A DNA stretch of 64,000 nucleotides from Clostridium magnum DSM 2767 (GTDB lineage: Bacteria > Bacillota > Clostridia > Clostridiales > Clostridiaceae). The position numbers and the translations under genes are program-made. Below the pieces are notes generated by a model, which made no database searches, was not told where the DNA came from, and was given only the letters and a program-made list of their open reading frames with translations. The stretch spans positions 62,001 to 126,000 of the forward strand of contig NZ_LWAE01000009.1 in NCBI RefSeq assembly GCF_001623875.1, given 5' to 3'. This document shows, one piece after another, positions 44,634-54,829 of this stretch. Position 1 is the stretch's first letter, and every line of letters begins with the position of its first letter.

Positions 44634-46608
44634 AATCTTCTCCGTTAAAATTAATTATTTTTAATTCATCTTGAAGATTTTTTATTTGCATTTCAATAGC
44701 CTTTCTTCTTATAGAATAATCTTCATTGTTAACAAACATATTTATTAATTTTTTTCTTAGTAATTCATCTCCTATATGGTTAATTATGCCAAAGTAATAA
44801 TTAATCTTTTCTTTATCTATATTAGCTTGATTTCTATTAGTTAGATGAGTACTGTTTATGTAATTAATAATTTCATTTATTTTCTTTCTAGCATACTCTC
44901 CTATTGTACTATCCATAAAAAAATCTTGTGATAGTAGAGTATGTATGTGATTTGCAAAAGTATTATTTTTAATTTTTTCTACTTGACATTTACCTTTTTC
45001 ATCTGATTTAAGTGCAATAATATTTTCTCTAGGCAAATCTGAAAGAACGAAAGGAGAATGCGTTGTGATAATAATCTGATATTTTTTCAAAGTAGAAATG
45101 GATGAAATCATCCCAATCATATCGTTTATAAATCTCCTATTCCATTCCGGATGTAACGACAAATCTGGTTCATCAAATAAGAAAATAATCTCTTTTACAC
45201 CATCTGATTTATTAAAATTCCATAGTCCTCCGATGAGATTTATTAAATGTTTCTCTCCCTCACTTATATTTTGTATATCTAAATGTATGGTCCCAATATA
45301 ATTCCATAATGGAACCACTTGAGCATCATCTAATAAATTTAATACATTTTCTATATTATTTTTAACAATATAGTTTTCAGACAACTCCGTCCAATCCTTA
45401 TCTATAACACATAACCTAATTTCATCAACAAAAAACTTATCTTCTATTCCTTCTAGAGATTTGTATATTTCATTAAGGAGATTAGCCATCTTGGCGTAAG
45501 TATCTGAATTACTTACATAATAAGCCATATCATTATAGTGTTCGATAAAGTCACCTCTTCTTTGATTATCGTGTTCATGTGTTTTATACTCCTTAATTAT
45601 AAGCCTTCTACTTTCATTAACTAGGGATGAATATATTTCCAAATAATATTTAATATAACTCTTAAATAAATTCTGACTATAATCTATCTTGACTTTTTCA
45701 TTTTTTGCTATTAACACATCATCCCACTCTTCTTTAGAGTTATCAATAAATTCGAATGCGAAAACTAAATTTAAATAGTATAAAATATTTAAAATAAACT
45801 TTTGCTTATTGGTTAACTTTTTAAATTCATTGTCAGGTATGTCCTTTATTGACTTTGCTACATATCCTTGCGCATTATGATGTTTAAATGAATTACCTAA
45901 TACTAAACAAACTGTTGGATGTAAATTTGCTTCAAAATAATTTGAATCTCCTATATGATTTAAAAAAGAATATATGGCAAAGAAATTATTATTATAATTA
46001 GTAAATGATTGCCTATATAGAAATGCATACTTAAAAAAAGGACTGTTTAACTCCAACCCTAACCAATTTGAGAAATTAGGATTCCTCGTATCACTTGCTT
46101 CTCTAGAATTTCTGCTAAAATATACGCAACAATATTCTTCAGCTTTATAATCAAATTTATTATCTATAAATTCATCATTACGATGAATAATATTGAAATT
46201 ACAAAATTTATTATCTATTATCATAAAAGAACAACAAAATGTATTAAAACTATTATCGAAACATTCACTGAACAAATTGATATTTATCGCCTCAACAACA
46301 AACCTATCATTGCTATAAAGGTAAATTAGAAAATAGGAATCATCCTTATTCTCAATCCTTGTATGCATATTTTTGAATTCTCCAATTACATCCAAAAGAT
46401 TTGTTTTGCCAACTCCATTTCTTCCAACGATTACAGTAAAATTGCATATTTTTTTATCATATTTAAACATATCAAAATAATCGTTATTCTTTGATATCTC
46501 CAAATTACCATTCACATTATTAAAAAATATATTAAACTTATTTGAAAACTTAAATTCTTGCTTTTCAATATTTCTAAATTTATTAACATATACATAAATT
46601 AGTTCCAT
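44617..46608 (-). CDS. ABC/SMC-type ATPase (PtuA-like), second gene of the operon
   Basis: ATPase of about 663 aa. Walker A is VGRNGVGKTN near residues 60-70, followed by a long middle domain of about 370 residues. The ABC signature region is ISEGEKHLINL, Walker B is IIFLFDEPDLSLHPEW and the H-loop is TTHSPFVLSDLP. This is the AAA_21/AAA_15 layout used by PtuA, retron-associated and OLD-like ATPases. I prefer ATG 46608; a TTG/GTG pair 12 nt earlier is possible, and no strong ribosome site is seen. It lies 46 bp after the PDDEXK gene and overlaps the HNH gene. Confidence 0.87.
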   Translation of the reverse strand: MELIYVYVNKFRNIEKQEFKFSNKFNIFFNNVNGNLEISKNNDYFDMFKYDKKICNFTVIVGRNGVGKTNLLDVIGEFKNMHTRIENKDDSYFLIYLYSNDRFVVEAININLFSECFDNSFNTFCCSFMIIDNKFCNFNIIHRNDEFIDNKFDYKAEEYCCVYFSRNSREASDTRNPNFSNWLGLELNSPFFKYAFLYRQSFTNYNNNFFAIYSFLNHIGDSNYFEANLHPTVCLVLGNSFKHHNAQGYVAKSIKDIPDNEFKKLTNKQKFILNILYYLNLVFAFEFIDNSKEEWDDVLIAKNEKVKIDYSQNLFKSYIKYYLEIYSSLVNESRRLIIKEYKTHEHDNQRRGDFIEHYNDMAYYVSNSDTYAKMANLLNEIYKSLEGIEDKFFVDEIRLCVIDKDWTELSENYIVKNNIENVLNLLDDAQVVPLWNYIGTIHLDIQNISEGEKHLINLIGGLWNFNKSDGVKEIIFLFDEPDLSLHPEWNRRFINDMIGMISSISTLKKYQIIITTHSPFVLSDLPRENIIALKSDEKGKCQVEKIKNNTFANHIHTLLSQDFFMDSTIGEYARKKINEIINYINSTHLTNRNQANIDKEKINYYFGIINHIGDELLRKKLINMFVNNEDYSIRRKAIEMQIKNLQDELKIINFNGEDYDTDN

Positions 46609-46654
46609 ATATAACACCAACTTTTTTCATTTAATAAATTGACAGCTTTACTAA

Positions 46655-48814
46655 TTAGTCTAATAAATCACTTATTTTTTCTTTTCTAAGTATTTCTACA
46701 AACCCCTCTTGACGTATTAGAACTTCGTCTTCTTCAAGACTATTAATAAAACTTATAATTGTTTCATTTTGAGAATGTGCTATTTCAACGGTTCCATTAT
46801 CATTGACATTTATGAATACTTTTTCATTGTTTTTCTTTGACTGTTCAATACAATTCATTAACCACTTAACATCAAATCTTTTAATAATATTTATTATATC
46901 TTCCTCAAACTTTGTTTTAACAAAGGATTTCGCATGAGTTAACAAATCATAAAAATGCAATCTCATTAACTCAATCTTATATCCATTATCAAATTTTTTC
47001 AAAGATGAAAATAATTCTTCCCTATTTATATCTATAAAAAGTCGTATTAATTGGTTGGGATTACAATTAAAATCTTCCATCTCTAAATCGCACCATATTT
47101 TATATAACATCTCAACAACCTTAGAATCTGTACTTATATACCCTCCATCTATCATGTCTTTAAGTAGATTGCAAAAGTAGGGGTATACCTCTTCTACAAG
47201 TTCGTTTTCTAGAAATAGTATTTGCTCCCGATCAAATTTACTATATGTATAACTATCAAAAATAATATGATATCTAAGTCCATAATTAAACATTCTAATT
47301 GCAGGGGATTTAGGATTAATTTCCTTCGAAAACCAATCTATGAATGAATTAAGAGTTTCTATTAATTTCTTTCTATTTTTAACATTAAATTTTGCATGTG
47401 GCGGATTTGAGTATCCAGTTTGATCATTAAATGTAATAGCAATTTCCTGAAATGTATTAACTAAATCAAGCATCCGCCAGTATAAATGATTTTCAAACTG
47501 AGGTATTGGACGTTTGTTACTCAATATAGTACTCAATATACTTAGTATACACCCTACTTGAATTCCAAATTTGAAAAAATCTGCACAACTATCAAAGCCC
47601 TTAGAAAAAGTAAAGTTTTGTGTCATAAGATCATATATTCGAAAAAAAGTTACTGGATTTTGATTTCCAAAGTACTTATTTCCAATAAATCTTTTTACAT
47701 TTGGATGTCTGTACATCATCCTTATAAACTCTCCAATTTCTCCCCAAGAATCACAAATTACAGCCTCGCCGTTATCATATAAGTAATTTCTAAATCCCCT
47801 AAAATTACACGGGAATTCAAATTCAGGATTTAATTCTTCTTTTAAAAACTCAATCATATCACCGGAAATGTCAAAAATAGAAGAAGTTGCAATACTATGT
47901 GTTTGATAATTATTAATACAATTTTCAATATGTTCAGTCATAGGATTATCAAAATTACTATTAGAACTAATTCTTGAGTTATAAAATATATTATATGGAT
48001 TAACTGTAAAAATCGAAATTGAAAATTTAGCTAGGCTTTTTTTGTTAATACTTTTCCAAGCCACACAAAATCCATGACTACCAGCCTTATTAGCTTTAGA
48101 TTTTAAATAGTCTATGGATATCGTTATTAAATCAAAAACTTTGTCGTCATTGAGTTTATTATCGAAATTATGTTCATAAAGGCATAAAGTATATCCACTA
48201 AACGCTTCCATGTTTAGTACAGGGTAGTTTGTATTTGTCCAACTATCTATCTCAACTATCTCAAAATCCTTAAAATTGTCACCTTCTAAATTTGGCCTTA
48301 AACATAGTACAGGAATATCACTTAGTATTAATGAAGCTACAGAGTGCTTTAAAAGAGCGTTAAATTCAGTTGATATAACTACCAAATGGATGTCCAAATC
48401 ACTTATAAACGGAAGATGATTTTTTATCTCAAGTTTATAACCTAATAACTCTGTAATCGCCTGACGTTCTGAAATATTACTCCTCTTTAACTCTAAAATA
48501 ATATACTTTTCAGTTGACTGATTATATAATACTATATCAGGGTATAATTTTTCATCTTTGTTTAACGATATATTTTTTATTTGTTCACCATTTATAAATT
48601 CTAATTCACTGTCTAAGTCTCTCAAAATTAATTTTGCTGATTCTAAATACTTATACTTCAACAGATAATCTAAAGATAAATTTGGCATAAAGTCATCAAG
48701 CTTCCTCTTATCAAGTAAATCATCAATTAACTCAAGATTATTAATTAATGAATAAAATCCTTTAGTCTTTATTTTATCTAGTATCTGTTTTTGTAATTCT
48801 GATTCTTTTATCAC
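46655..48814 (-). CDS. Large protein with N-terminal PDDEXK-like nuclease motif, first gene of the operon
   Basis: Protein of 719 aa that I do not recognise as a named family. Near the N-terminus YPDIVLYNQSTEKYIILELK places Pro92-Asp93 and Glu108-x-Lys110 at the spacing of a PD-(D/E)xK nuclease. A Gln-containing helix (SERQAITELLGYK) follows, as in many such folds. The remaining 580 residues are mostly alpha/beta and then alpha-helical with no clear motif. GGAGG lies 5-6 nt before a GTG start. It leads an operon with the ATPase and HNH genes. Canonical Septu has only the latter two, so this may be a distinct three-gene defence system. Confidence 0.7.
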   Translation of the reverse strand: MIKESELQKQILDKIKTKGFYSLINNLELIDDLLDKRKLDDFMPNLSLDYLLKYKYLESAKLILRDLDSELEFINGEQIKNISLNKDEKLYPDIVLYNQSTEKYIILELKRSNISERQAITELLGYKLEIKNHLPFISDLDIHLVVISTEFNALLKHSVASLILSDIPVLCLRPNLEGDNFKDFEIVEIDSWTNTNYPVLNMEAFSGYTLCLYEHNFDNKLNDDKVFDLITISIDYLKSKANKAGSHGFCVAWKSINKKSLAKFSISIFTVNPYNIFYNSRISSNSNFDNPMTEHIENCINNYQTHSIATSSIFDISGDMIEFLKEELNPEFEFPCNFRGFRNYLYDNGEAVICDSWGEIGEFIRMMYRHPNVKRFIGNKYFGNQNPVTFFRIYDLMTQNFTFSKGFDSCADFFKFGIQVGCILSILSTILSNKRPIPQFENHLYWRMLDLVNTFQEIAITFNDQTGYSNPPHAKFNVKNRKKLIETLNSFIDWFSKEINPKSPAIRMFNYGLRYHIIFDSYTYSKFDREQILFLENELVEEVYPYFCNLLKDMIDGGYISTDSKVVEMLYKIWCDLEMEDFNCNPNQLIRLFIDINREELFSSLKKFDNGYKIELMRLHFYDLLTHAKSFVKTKFEEDIINIIKRFDVKWLMNCIEQSKKNNEKVFINVNDNGTVEIAHSQNETIISFINSLEEDEVLIRQEGFVEILRKEKISDLLD

Positions 48815-49168
48815 AATATCCTCCGTTCTAAAACTTAACTTACTGTTAAAAACACTACATATATCGTTTATATATTATAATAGAATCTTGGTTATTTTAT
48901 AGTTAGGTTTTCTTTGAGATATGTATTTTTTATAATACTCAATACTTGTTGTTCTCTCATATATTCTTTTGACACTTAATTATCTTATTGTTAATATAAA
49001 GAATTTTTTTGTTTACTTCCTTTCCCTTTAGTAGATTAAATAAAAAACCTCATTATACCACTTTAGATTACACCCACATAAATTTTTTCAAAGTTTTTCC
49101 GCAGCATTTTTATACTTCTTTCTACTATCACACTGTCATAAGAGTTCATATTTATTTATTAAAATAAC
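48815..49168. other. Spacer with a -10-like element
   Basis: 354 bp upstream of the three-gene operon. On the minus strand a TATAAT appears near 48875-48880, within TTCTATTATAATATA, about 60 bp before the GTG start. It has no good -35 box. No gene is seen. Confidence 0.4.
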
Positions 49169-51187
49169 TTATCTCCTTTTTTCTTGAAAATAAGGTACTT
49201 TATTAAGATGATCTAAAATCTCTTTAAAATCATTATTATCAGATAGTTCAATATATTGGTGTATATTAGATTTCAACTTGTTAAATATACCAAAAAGCTC
49301 ATGTCCTCTAACATATTTTTTTATATCTTCTATTCTTTCTTTAATGCTAGTTTCATTATAAATACTATCAATTTTGAACCTAGCCTTTTCTGGGAATTTT
49401 TTATTGTGATTCTCTATATACTTCTTTATTTGTTCTTCACTCGTATTAATGTATTTTTCAATTTTTTCATAAAAATCATCTTCTGATTTTACTGCATGTA
49501 TACATACTAATTTTTCAGGATTCAAAAAATAATTTTCTAAAGAACTATAGTCTAATATCAGTATTTTATTCTTTATCCTTTCAAAATACTCTTTTCCTAT
49601 ATTTTCATTGAAACTATTTCTCAAATTTTCTAATAATGCACTTTTTTCTGCCGTGTCTGAATCCCTTATTATTACAAAATCATCTTCTAAATATGTCTTT
49701 TGTAAAAACTTCAAAGTAGCGTAAGTTTCTATTTTATCGCATCCATTTGAGTCTAAAATTAAAATCTTTTTCATATCTACATCATAAAATTTTTCTATTA
49801 TCTTTTCTAATCTTAACCTATCATCTTTTCCTTCGGATATAATTACAAATTCACTATTTATAATATCTGATGTGGAATACCCTAATTCATCAATGATATG
49901 CTCCAGCGTTGTTTCATTTACACTTGTTTCAGAACTTTCCAATTTCACTTCCCTAATCTCATGCATATCACAATTTTTAATAATTAATGGTGAATGTGAT
50001 GAAAAAACAACTTGGTTTCTCATCGATATTTGTCTTAATATTTTACCCATTTCTTTTTGTAAAGATGGATGTAAATATATTTCTGGCTCCTCTATAATAA
50101 ACAAAATATCATTTTCATTATTTAACTCATGATATGCTTGCAATAGTGAAAGTATATATATACTTCTAACTCCTGCCCCCACCTTAGATAACTCGATTTC
50201 TTTATTTAAGTTAGAATCATATATTTTAGTAATTACTGAAAATGCTTTATCAATACTTGCATTTGCTTCTATAAATACTTTGTATCCATCTTTATAATTG
50301 GTATTAAAATATGAGCTTATTTTATCAGAAATATTTATTGAAGAATTATTTACTCTTTCCTTAATTAATAATTCTAAATCCCTTAAAGATAACTCATTTA
50401 CTTTTTTCTCCTCTAAATACTTTACACATTTTGTACATGCTATTTCATCATATGACTTACATGCTTTACCTAATTCACATCCTCTATCATTATTATTTTG
50501 AGCATTACTCATAATATATCTATCAAAAATTTTAGATGTTATAGTTTTTGCCTTTCCATTTTCTTCTTCAGTAAAATTTCTGTCATCATCAACAAATGCT
50601 AATTTAGGAAATATTCTTTCTATATCACTAATTTTGTTTTCTCCAATTAAATAACTTTTATCAAAAGAACCTTTCTTATCATTTGTCTTTTTTTGTACTT
50701 TACATATTATTTGTAAACACTTATCCTTTATTTGTAACTTTTCTTTTATCCACTCAAGCCAAACCTTATGTATTATTGGATTTGATTCTATTAACTCTTT
50801 TGGAGAATTAATTTGACTTAATGCTTTAATTTTTTCTTTGTATTCCCGTGCATTTTTTATGCCTTCTGTCTCCAATGTTTCCTTTAATTTTCTATATTCT
50901 TCAACTGTAGTTGGTAATTTATTTATCCCCCATTTACTATCTAGAATAAGTTTATTTATATACTTATCATTAACTTCAAACGATATTTTTAAATCAATAT
51001 TATCACTTTTTTTATGAAAATCATCTTCTGTTAACTCAAGCTCTCCCCAAAACATTCTAATTGCATTTAATATTGCACTTTTTCCCGAATTATTTTTTCC
51101 AAGAAATCCCATTATCTTAGTAATGTTATTTATAGATATTTCTTTTACTGATCTGAAATTTTTTATTTGAATTTCTCTTATTTCCAT
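49169..51187 (-). CDS. OLD-family ATPase-TOPRIM nuclease
   Basis: Protein of 672 aa. The N-terminal ABC ATPase shows IQIKNFRSVKEISI, Walker A GKNNSGKSA (residues 30-38), Walker B ILFIIEEPEIYLHPSLQ and SSHSPLIIKN. The C-terminal TOPRIM domain follows, with EFVIISEGKDDRLRLEKI, LILDSNGCDK and VIIRDSDTAEKS, giving the acidic metal site. A CxxC-containing insert lies in the middle (CELGKACKSYDEIACTKC). The layout matches GajA and other OLD nucleases. No UvrD partner is adjacent, so it is a class 1-like solo OLD or has lost its partner. GAGGAG lies 7 nt before ATG. Confidence 0.88.
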   Translation of the reverse strand: MEIREIQIKNFRSVKEISINNITKIMGFLGKNNSGKSAILNAIRMFWGELELTEDDFHKKSDNIDLKISFEVNDKYINKLILDSKWGINKLPTTVEEYRKLKETLETEGIKNAREYKEKIKALSQINSPKELIESNPIIHKVWLEWIKEKLQIKDKCLQIICKVQKKTNDKKGSFDKSYLIGENKISDIERIFPKLAFVDDDRNFTEEENGKAKTITSKIFDRYIMSNAQNNNDRGCELGKACKSYDEIACTKCVKYLEEKKVNELSLRDLELLIKERVNNSSINISDKISSYFNTNYKDGYKVFIEANASIDKAFSVITKIYDSNLNKEIELSKVGAGVRSIYILSLLQAYHELNNENDILFIIEEPEIYLHPSLQKEMGKILRQISMRNQVVFSSHSPLIIKNCDMHEIREVKLESSETSVNETTLEHIIDELGYSTSDIINSEFVIISEGKDDRLRLEKIIEKFYDVDMKKILILDSNGCDKIETYATLKFLQKTYLEDDFVIIRDSDTAEKSALLENLRNSFNENIGKEYFERIKNKILILDYSSLENYFLNPEKLVCIHAVKSEDDFYEKIEKYINTSEEQIKKYIENHNKKFPEKARFKIDSIYNETSIKERIEDIKKYVRGHELFGIFNKLKSNIHQYIELSDNNDFKEILDHLNKVPYFQEKRR

Positions 51188-51395
51188 ATTAAACTCCTCT
51201 TATCCTAATTATAATTACATTTCATTACTATAATCTTTCTCCAACTTCAACCCTCCCCTTGCTTTCTTCACACTCGTTATCCCTTTTGAATTACCACTAA
51301 AACATCATAACTGACACATTTTTTCATTCATATATTTTTATTCATTGTAATTAAATAATATCATATTTTACATTATACGCCAATTTACCCATAAT

Positions 51396-51426
51396 AAAAA
51401 GCATTCAACCTACATCAGATTGAATG
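51396..51426 (-). terminator. Terminator after hamB
   Basis: Minus-strand hairpin CATTCAA/TTGAATG followed by CTTTTTATT, about 150 bp after the hamB stop. The 385-bp spacer 51188-51572 shows nothing else. Confidence 0.7.
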
Positions 51427-51572
51427 TCCTTTATGTACTTAAGTCTTTTTTCTAATAAGTATATTAAGTTGAACAGCTTTTACTACTAACTAATTTATAA
51501 TTATGTGCCAAAAGTATTTTTATATTTCTAACTACTAAATGCGTATTACCATAATTCGAACATATATATATA

Positions 51573-53651
51573 TTAAACTAGCTTACCAATAATATATTTT
51601 GAAATAAAGCTTAATTTGTTAAATCTATGTTGATTTCTGGCTAATCTCAATTTTAATTCCACTGTATCATCGAAATCATCACCTATAATCTTAATTATTT
51701 TATCAACATCTCTTTCATATATTCCCAAATCTATAAGCATTTTTTTATGTTTTGATGAAGTGAAATATAACTGCTCAATAGCACCAATAACTTTATTATT
51801 CAACATCTCTATTAGTAATTGTTTACTTGTTTTTTCTTTTTCCATGAAAAATCTTACTAATGTTACCCTAGTATAAAAATCATTTTCTATATAACTCATT
51901 TTCATTTTAATGGTTGTAGCAATAATATAATTAATATCAATCCTAGGGAAATACTTTTTGGTGTTATTTATTATTTTCTTTATCTTAGGTCTTGTTTTAT
52001 TCAATAAATTACTAATAATATTTGCATATAGTCCATTGTATTCTTTAGATGTTATTTTATAAAGTATTTGTACTAAATGTAACCTTCCGTTCATCGGATT
52101 CATCAAGAAAAAGTTAAGTTCATTGAACAACTCTTTCCTATATTGCAAATATTGATTAAATATCATTAATACAGTATCAAACCTAAGATGACTGCCAATC
52201 TCTGATAAATATTCCTCTAAAGTTATATCTAACTTATTTAAAAAATCTTGTACATCTTTATGTGCATCTATATTTCCCTTTTGTATATCTACATCTTTAC
52301 TTGTATCAGTTATCTCAAATCGAATACTCTTTACAGCATCATTTTTTATAAAATTGGGATCATTCTCACCTTTCAAATAAAATGCTGTTCCTATTAAGTG
52401 CTGGTTTAACCTACCAGTACTGCCAACAAGATTAAAAAAATCAAATGCTGTGAAATTATACTTTTCATCGTACTTTTCGGATATTCTTGAAGGTCTTGTA
52501 ATTACAATATTCTTCGCTGTAGTATTAACACCCTCTAGTAATGTCGATGTACAAAGTAAAATATTATACAATTCACTTTCTTCATAGAAATCTAGCTGAA
52601 ATAACCTTGTTCCAATTGGAATCTGTCCATTATGAATTAAATACCCCCTTTCCAAAGCCTTAACTAAACACCAATCATCATGAATCTCTTCTTTCGCCCA
52701 TTTTATGAAATTTTCCGCATTACTATCTAGCTTTTTCAGAATAGGCTCATCCTTAAGAATATCATTAACATACTTATATATTCCAGATACTGTAGGAAAG
52801 TAAATAAGAGTTTTATCAGATTTATCAAAACTGTCAAGCAACTTTTTACACTCTTTATATCTGTCTTTGTCATCAAATATACTAATAACCTTAACATCAT
52901 TAACAACTGGAGAATATGTTGACTTAAAGAACTTAGGTTTTTTATTCAAATCATCAATATCCTCTATAGAACCTATAAATGGTGCCAATAAAACGTACTT
53001 TTTAGCTATTTCTGAAAGATGATAGTATGCCATATTTAAAACCAATACCCTGTCATCAGTTATATCCATTTGAAGTTTATATACCTCATCAATAACTAAA
53101 AAATCTATCCTTTTAAATATTGTATATAAGCTTTCTTTGACTACCCTATCATGAGTTAAAATAAATATATTCTTTTTATTAAAATCATAATCTTTCTGTT
53201 CATCTAGTGTAGTGTGTATTTTGTACTCTGAAAACTTATCATTATATTTTTTAACTATCTTCTTTAAATACTCATCAATTAATGCTAATGTTGGTACGAC
53301 TAAAACAACAATTTTAGGATTATGCCTTACAATATACTCAAATATACAAAATGTCTTTCCAAAACTTGTAGGTGCACTTACTATTAGTGCATCATTTTCT
53401 TCTATTTCGTTTAATATTGATAATTGACCTGGATGCAATGATATTTTATTATCTATATATGATTCAGCCAAAGCACTATATAGAGCAGAATCTAATGAAT
53501 AGTCTTTGGAGTATACTGTTAAATCCAAGGCATATAAGTCATCTACTAACTCTCTTATCATCTGTGTCTTATTCTGAGCCTCATCAAGTTTCCTAATATA
53601 TCTTTCTCTAAGCAATTGAACATCTTTAATTGCATTTTCTTTGCTTTTCAT
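51573..53651 (-). CDS. hamB: Hachiman helicase HamB
   Basis: Superfamily 2 DExH-box helicase of 692 aa. Walker A is VSAPTSFGKT (residues 91-100), motif Ia is VVPTLALIDEY, the DExH-box is VIDEVYKL (about 187-194), and a later motif is NLVGSTGRLNQH. The start overlaps the hamA stop by 26 bp. In Hachiman, HamB senses or travels on damaged or foreign DNA and releases the HamA nuclease. The C-terminal 200 residues are helical and unassigned. The length fits family members. Confidence 0.85.
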   Translation of the reverse strand: MKSKENAIKDVQLLRERYIRKLDEAQNKTQMIRELVDDLYALDLTVYSKDYSLDSALYSALAESYIDNKISLHPGQLSILNEIEENDALIVSAPTSFGKTFCIFEYIVRHNPKIVVLVVPTLALIDEYLKKIVKKYNDKFSEYKIHTTLDEQKDYDFNKKNIFILTHDRVVKESLYTIFKRIDFLVIDEVYKLQMDITDDRVLVLNMAYYHLSEIAKKYVLLAPFIGSIEDIDDLNKKPKFFKSTYSPVVNDVKVISIFDDKDRYKECKKLLDSFDKSDKTLIYFPTVSGIYKYVNDILKDEPILKKLDSNAENFIKWAKEEIHDDWCLVKALERGYLIHNGQIPIGTRLFQLDFYEESELYNILLCTSTLLEGVNTTAKNIVITRPSRISEKYDEKYNFTAFDFFNLVGSTGRLNQHLIGTAFYLKGENDPNFIKNDAVKSIRFEITDTSKDVDIQKGNIDAHKDVQDFLNKLDITLEEYLSEIGSHLRFDTVLMIFNQYLQYRKELFNELNFFLMNPMNGRLHLVQILYKITSKEYNGLYANIISNLLNKTRPKIKKIINNTKKYFPRIDINYIIATTIKMKMSYIENDFYTRVTLVRFFMEKEKTSKQLLIEMLNNKVIGAIEQLYFTSSKHKKMLIDLGIYERDVDKIIKIIGDDFDDTVELKLRLARNQHRFNKLSFISKYIIGKLV

Positions 53652-54594
53652 AGTACTGCATCCTCTCTCTTATCTTAACAGTAATTGTTGAAACTAATTT
53701 TGCCTTACTAATAACAGGTAATGATATACAATAATACGTCGTTGGTATTCCCCAAAAATTGATTTTCTTTATTTTAGATAACTGATTTATTATCTCTTCT
53801 TTTTTCTTCTCATTCCCATGTGCTATAAATATAGGTATTCCTATAGATTTTATTTTAGCTTCTTGAATAAATTCATAAATATCAATGCATACTTCCGCAT
53901 ATTCTCCATACTTTTCTGTAAATATATTTAAATTTGAGCTTAAAAATCTACTACTTAGTATGCATAGAAACTCATCTTTCATTTGCTGCTCATATGTCTT
54001 CAATGATGTATTAATTAGACCAATGCCATTCGACAGAGACTTACTAAATTTAGATTCTCCAAAAAGAATTTCATCATTTTCTGAATTGTAATACATAGTA
54101 TCTATTCCATATACACTCATATTAGGGTCAGATGTAAGATGAACTTTTGGAATAATACAATCAAATCTAAAATATTCGCTTAATAAGCAACTAAAGAAGT
54201 ACTCTCCCATCCTCCCTATCTTATCTAATCTAATGGAAAATACTCCAGAGCCTTCATCCTCAATTAAATCCTCATCTAATAATATCTCTTTCAGATCTTC
54301 CTCTAAATCACTAATAGTTTTTGCTTCATTATAATCATCTATATATAATTTTAGATGTCTAAATAGCGTTGTATAATCTCTTTTTGTACTACTAAACTTA
54401 ATACCAGTTTTACCCTCAGCGTACTTTATAAGTCTATCCTGATCAAAAAAATACTCAAATATCTTTTCATAAAACTTCTGCGTATCTTTTAACTCAATAT
54501 GAATAAATGAATACCTATCACTATAGCTATACACATCAAAGTCATCATATCTATCTTTTTTAATTGGTACTGTAGATTTAATTACCTTCACCAC
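53626..54594 (-). CDS. hamA: Hachiman nuclease HamA (DUF1837)
   Basis: Protein of 322 aa with the DUF1837 pattern. GRMGEYFFSCLLSEYF is followed by IIPKVHLTSDPNMSVYGID and then EILFGESKFSKS, which places the acidic and Lys residues (D, E-x-K) of a PDDEXK-type site. HamA is the effector nuclease of Hachiman and works with HamB. The start is GTG with AGGAGAGG upstream. It is first in the two-gene operon. Confidence 0.88.
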   Translation of the reverse strand: MVKVIKSTVPIKKDRYDDFDVYSYSDRYSFIHIELKDTQKFYEKIFEYFFDQDRLIKYAEGKTGIKFSSTKRDYTTLFRHLKLYIDDYNEAKTISDLEEDLKEILLDEDLIEDEGSGVFSIRLDKIGRMGEYFFSCLLSEYFRFDCIIPKVHLTSDPNMSVYGIDTMYYNSENDEILFGESKFSKSLSNGIGLINTSLKTYEQQMKDEFLCILSSRFLSSNLNIFTEKYGEYAEVCIDIYEFIQEAKIKSIGIPIFIAHGNEKKKEEIINQLSKIKKINFWGIPTTYYCISLPVISKAKLVSTITVKIRERMQYYEKQRKCN

Positions 54595-54771
54595 TTTTCC
54601 CTCTCCTAAAAGTTGATTTTTAAAAGCCTATATTATCTTTTATACTTTTCATACCTACAATGATAGATATTAAGTATATTACAGCTTAATTATTTTTAAT
54701 ATAAAATAACTTCTACAAATTATGTTAAATTCCTTCATTTCTAACATAATCCAAGTTATTTATTTCTAAAA

Positions 54772-54801
54772 AAGACAAAAGGCAGCAACTATTGCTACCT
54801 T
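54772..54801 (-). terminator. Terminator after the serine recombinase gene
   Basis: Minus-strand stem AAGGTAGC/GCTGCCTT, with one T-G pair, followed by TTTGTCTTTTTT. Confidence 0.65.
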
Positions 54802-54829
54802 AATTATTTTCCTAGATATAAATTAAAAA

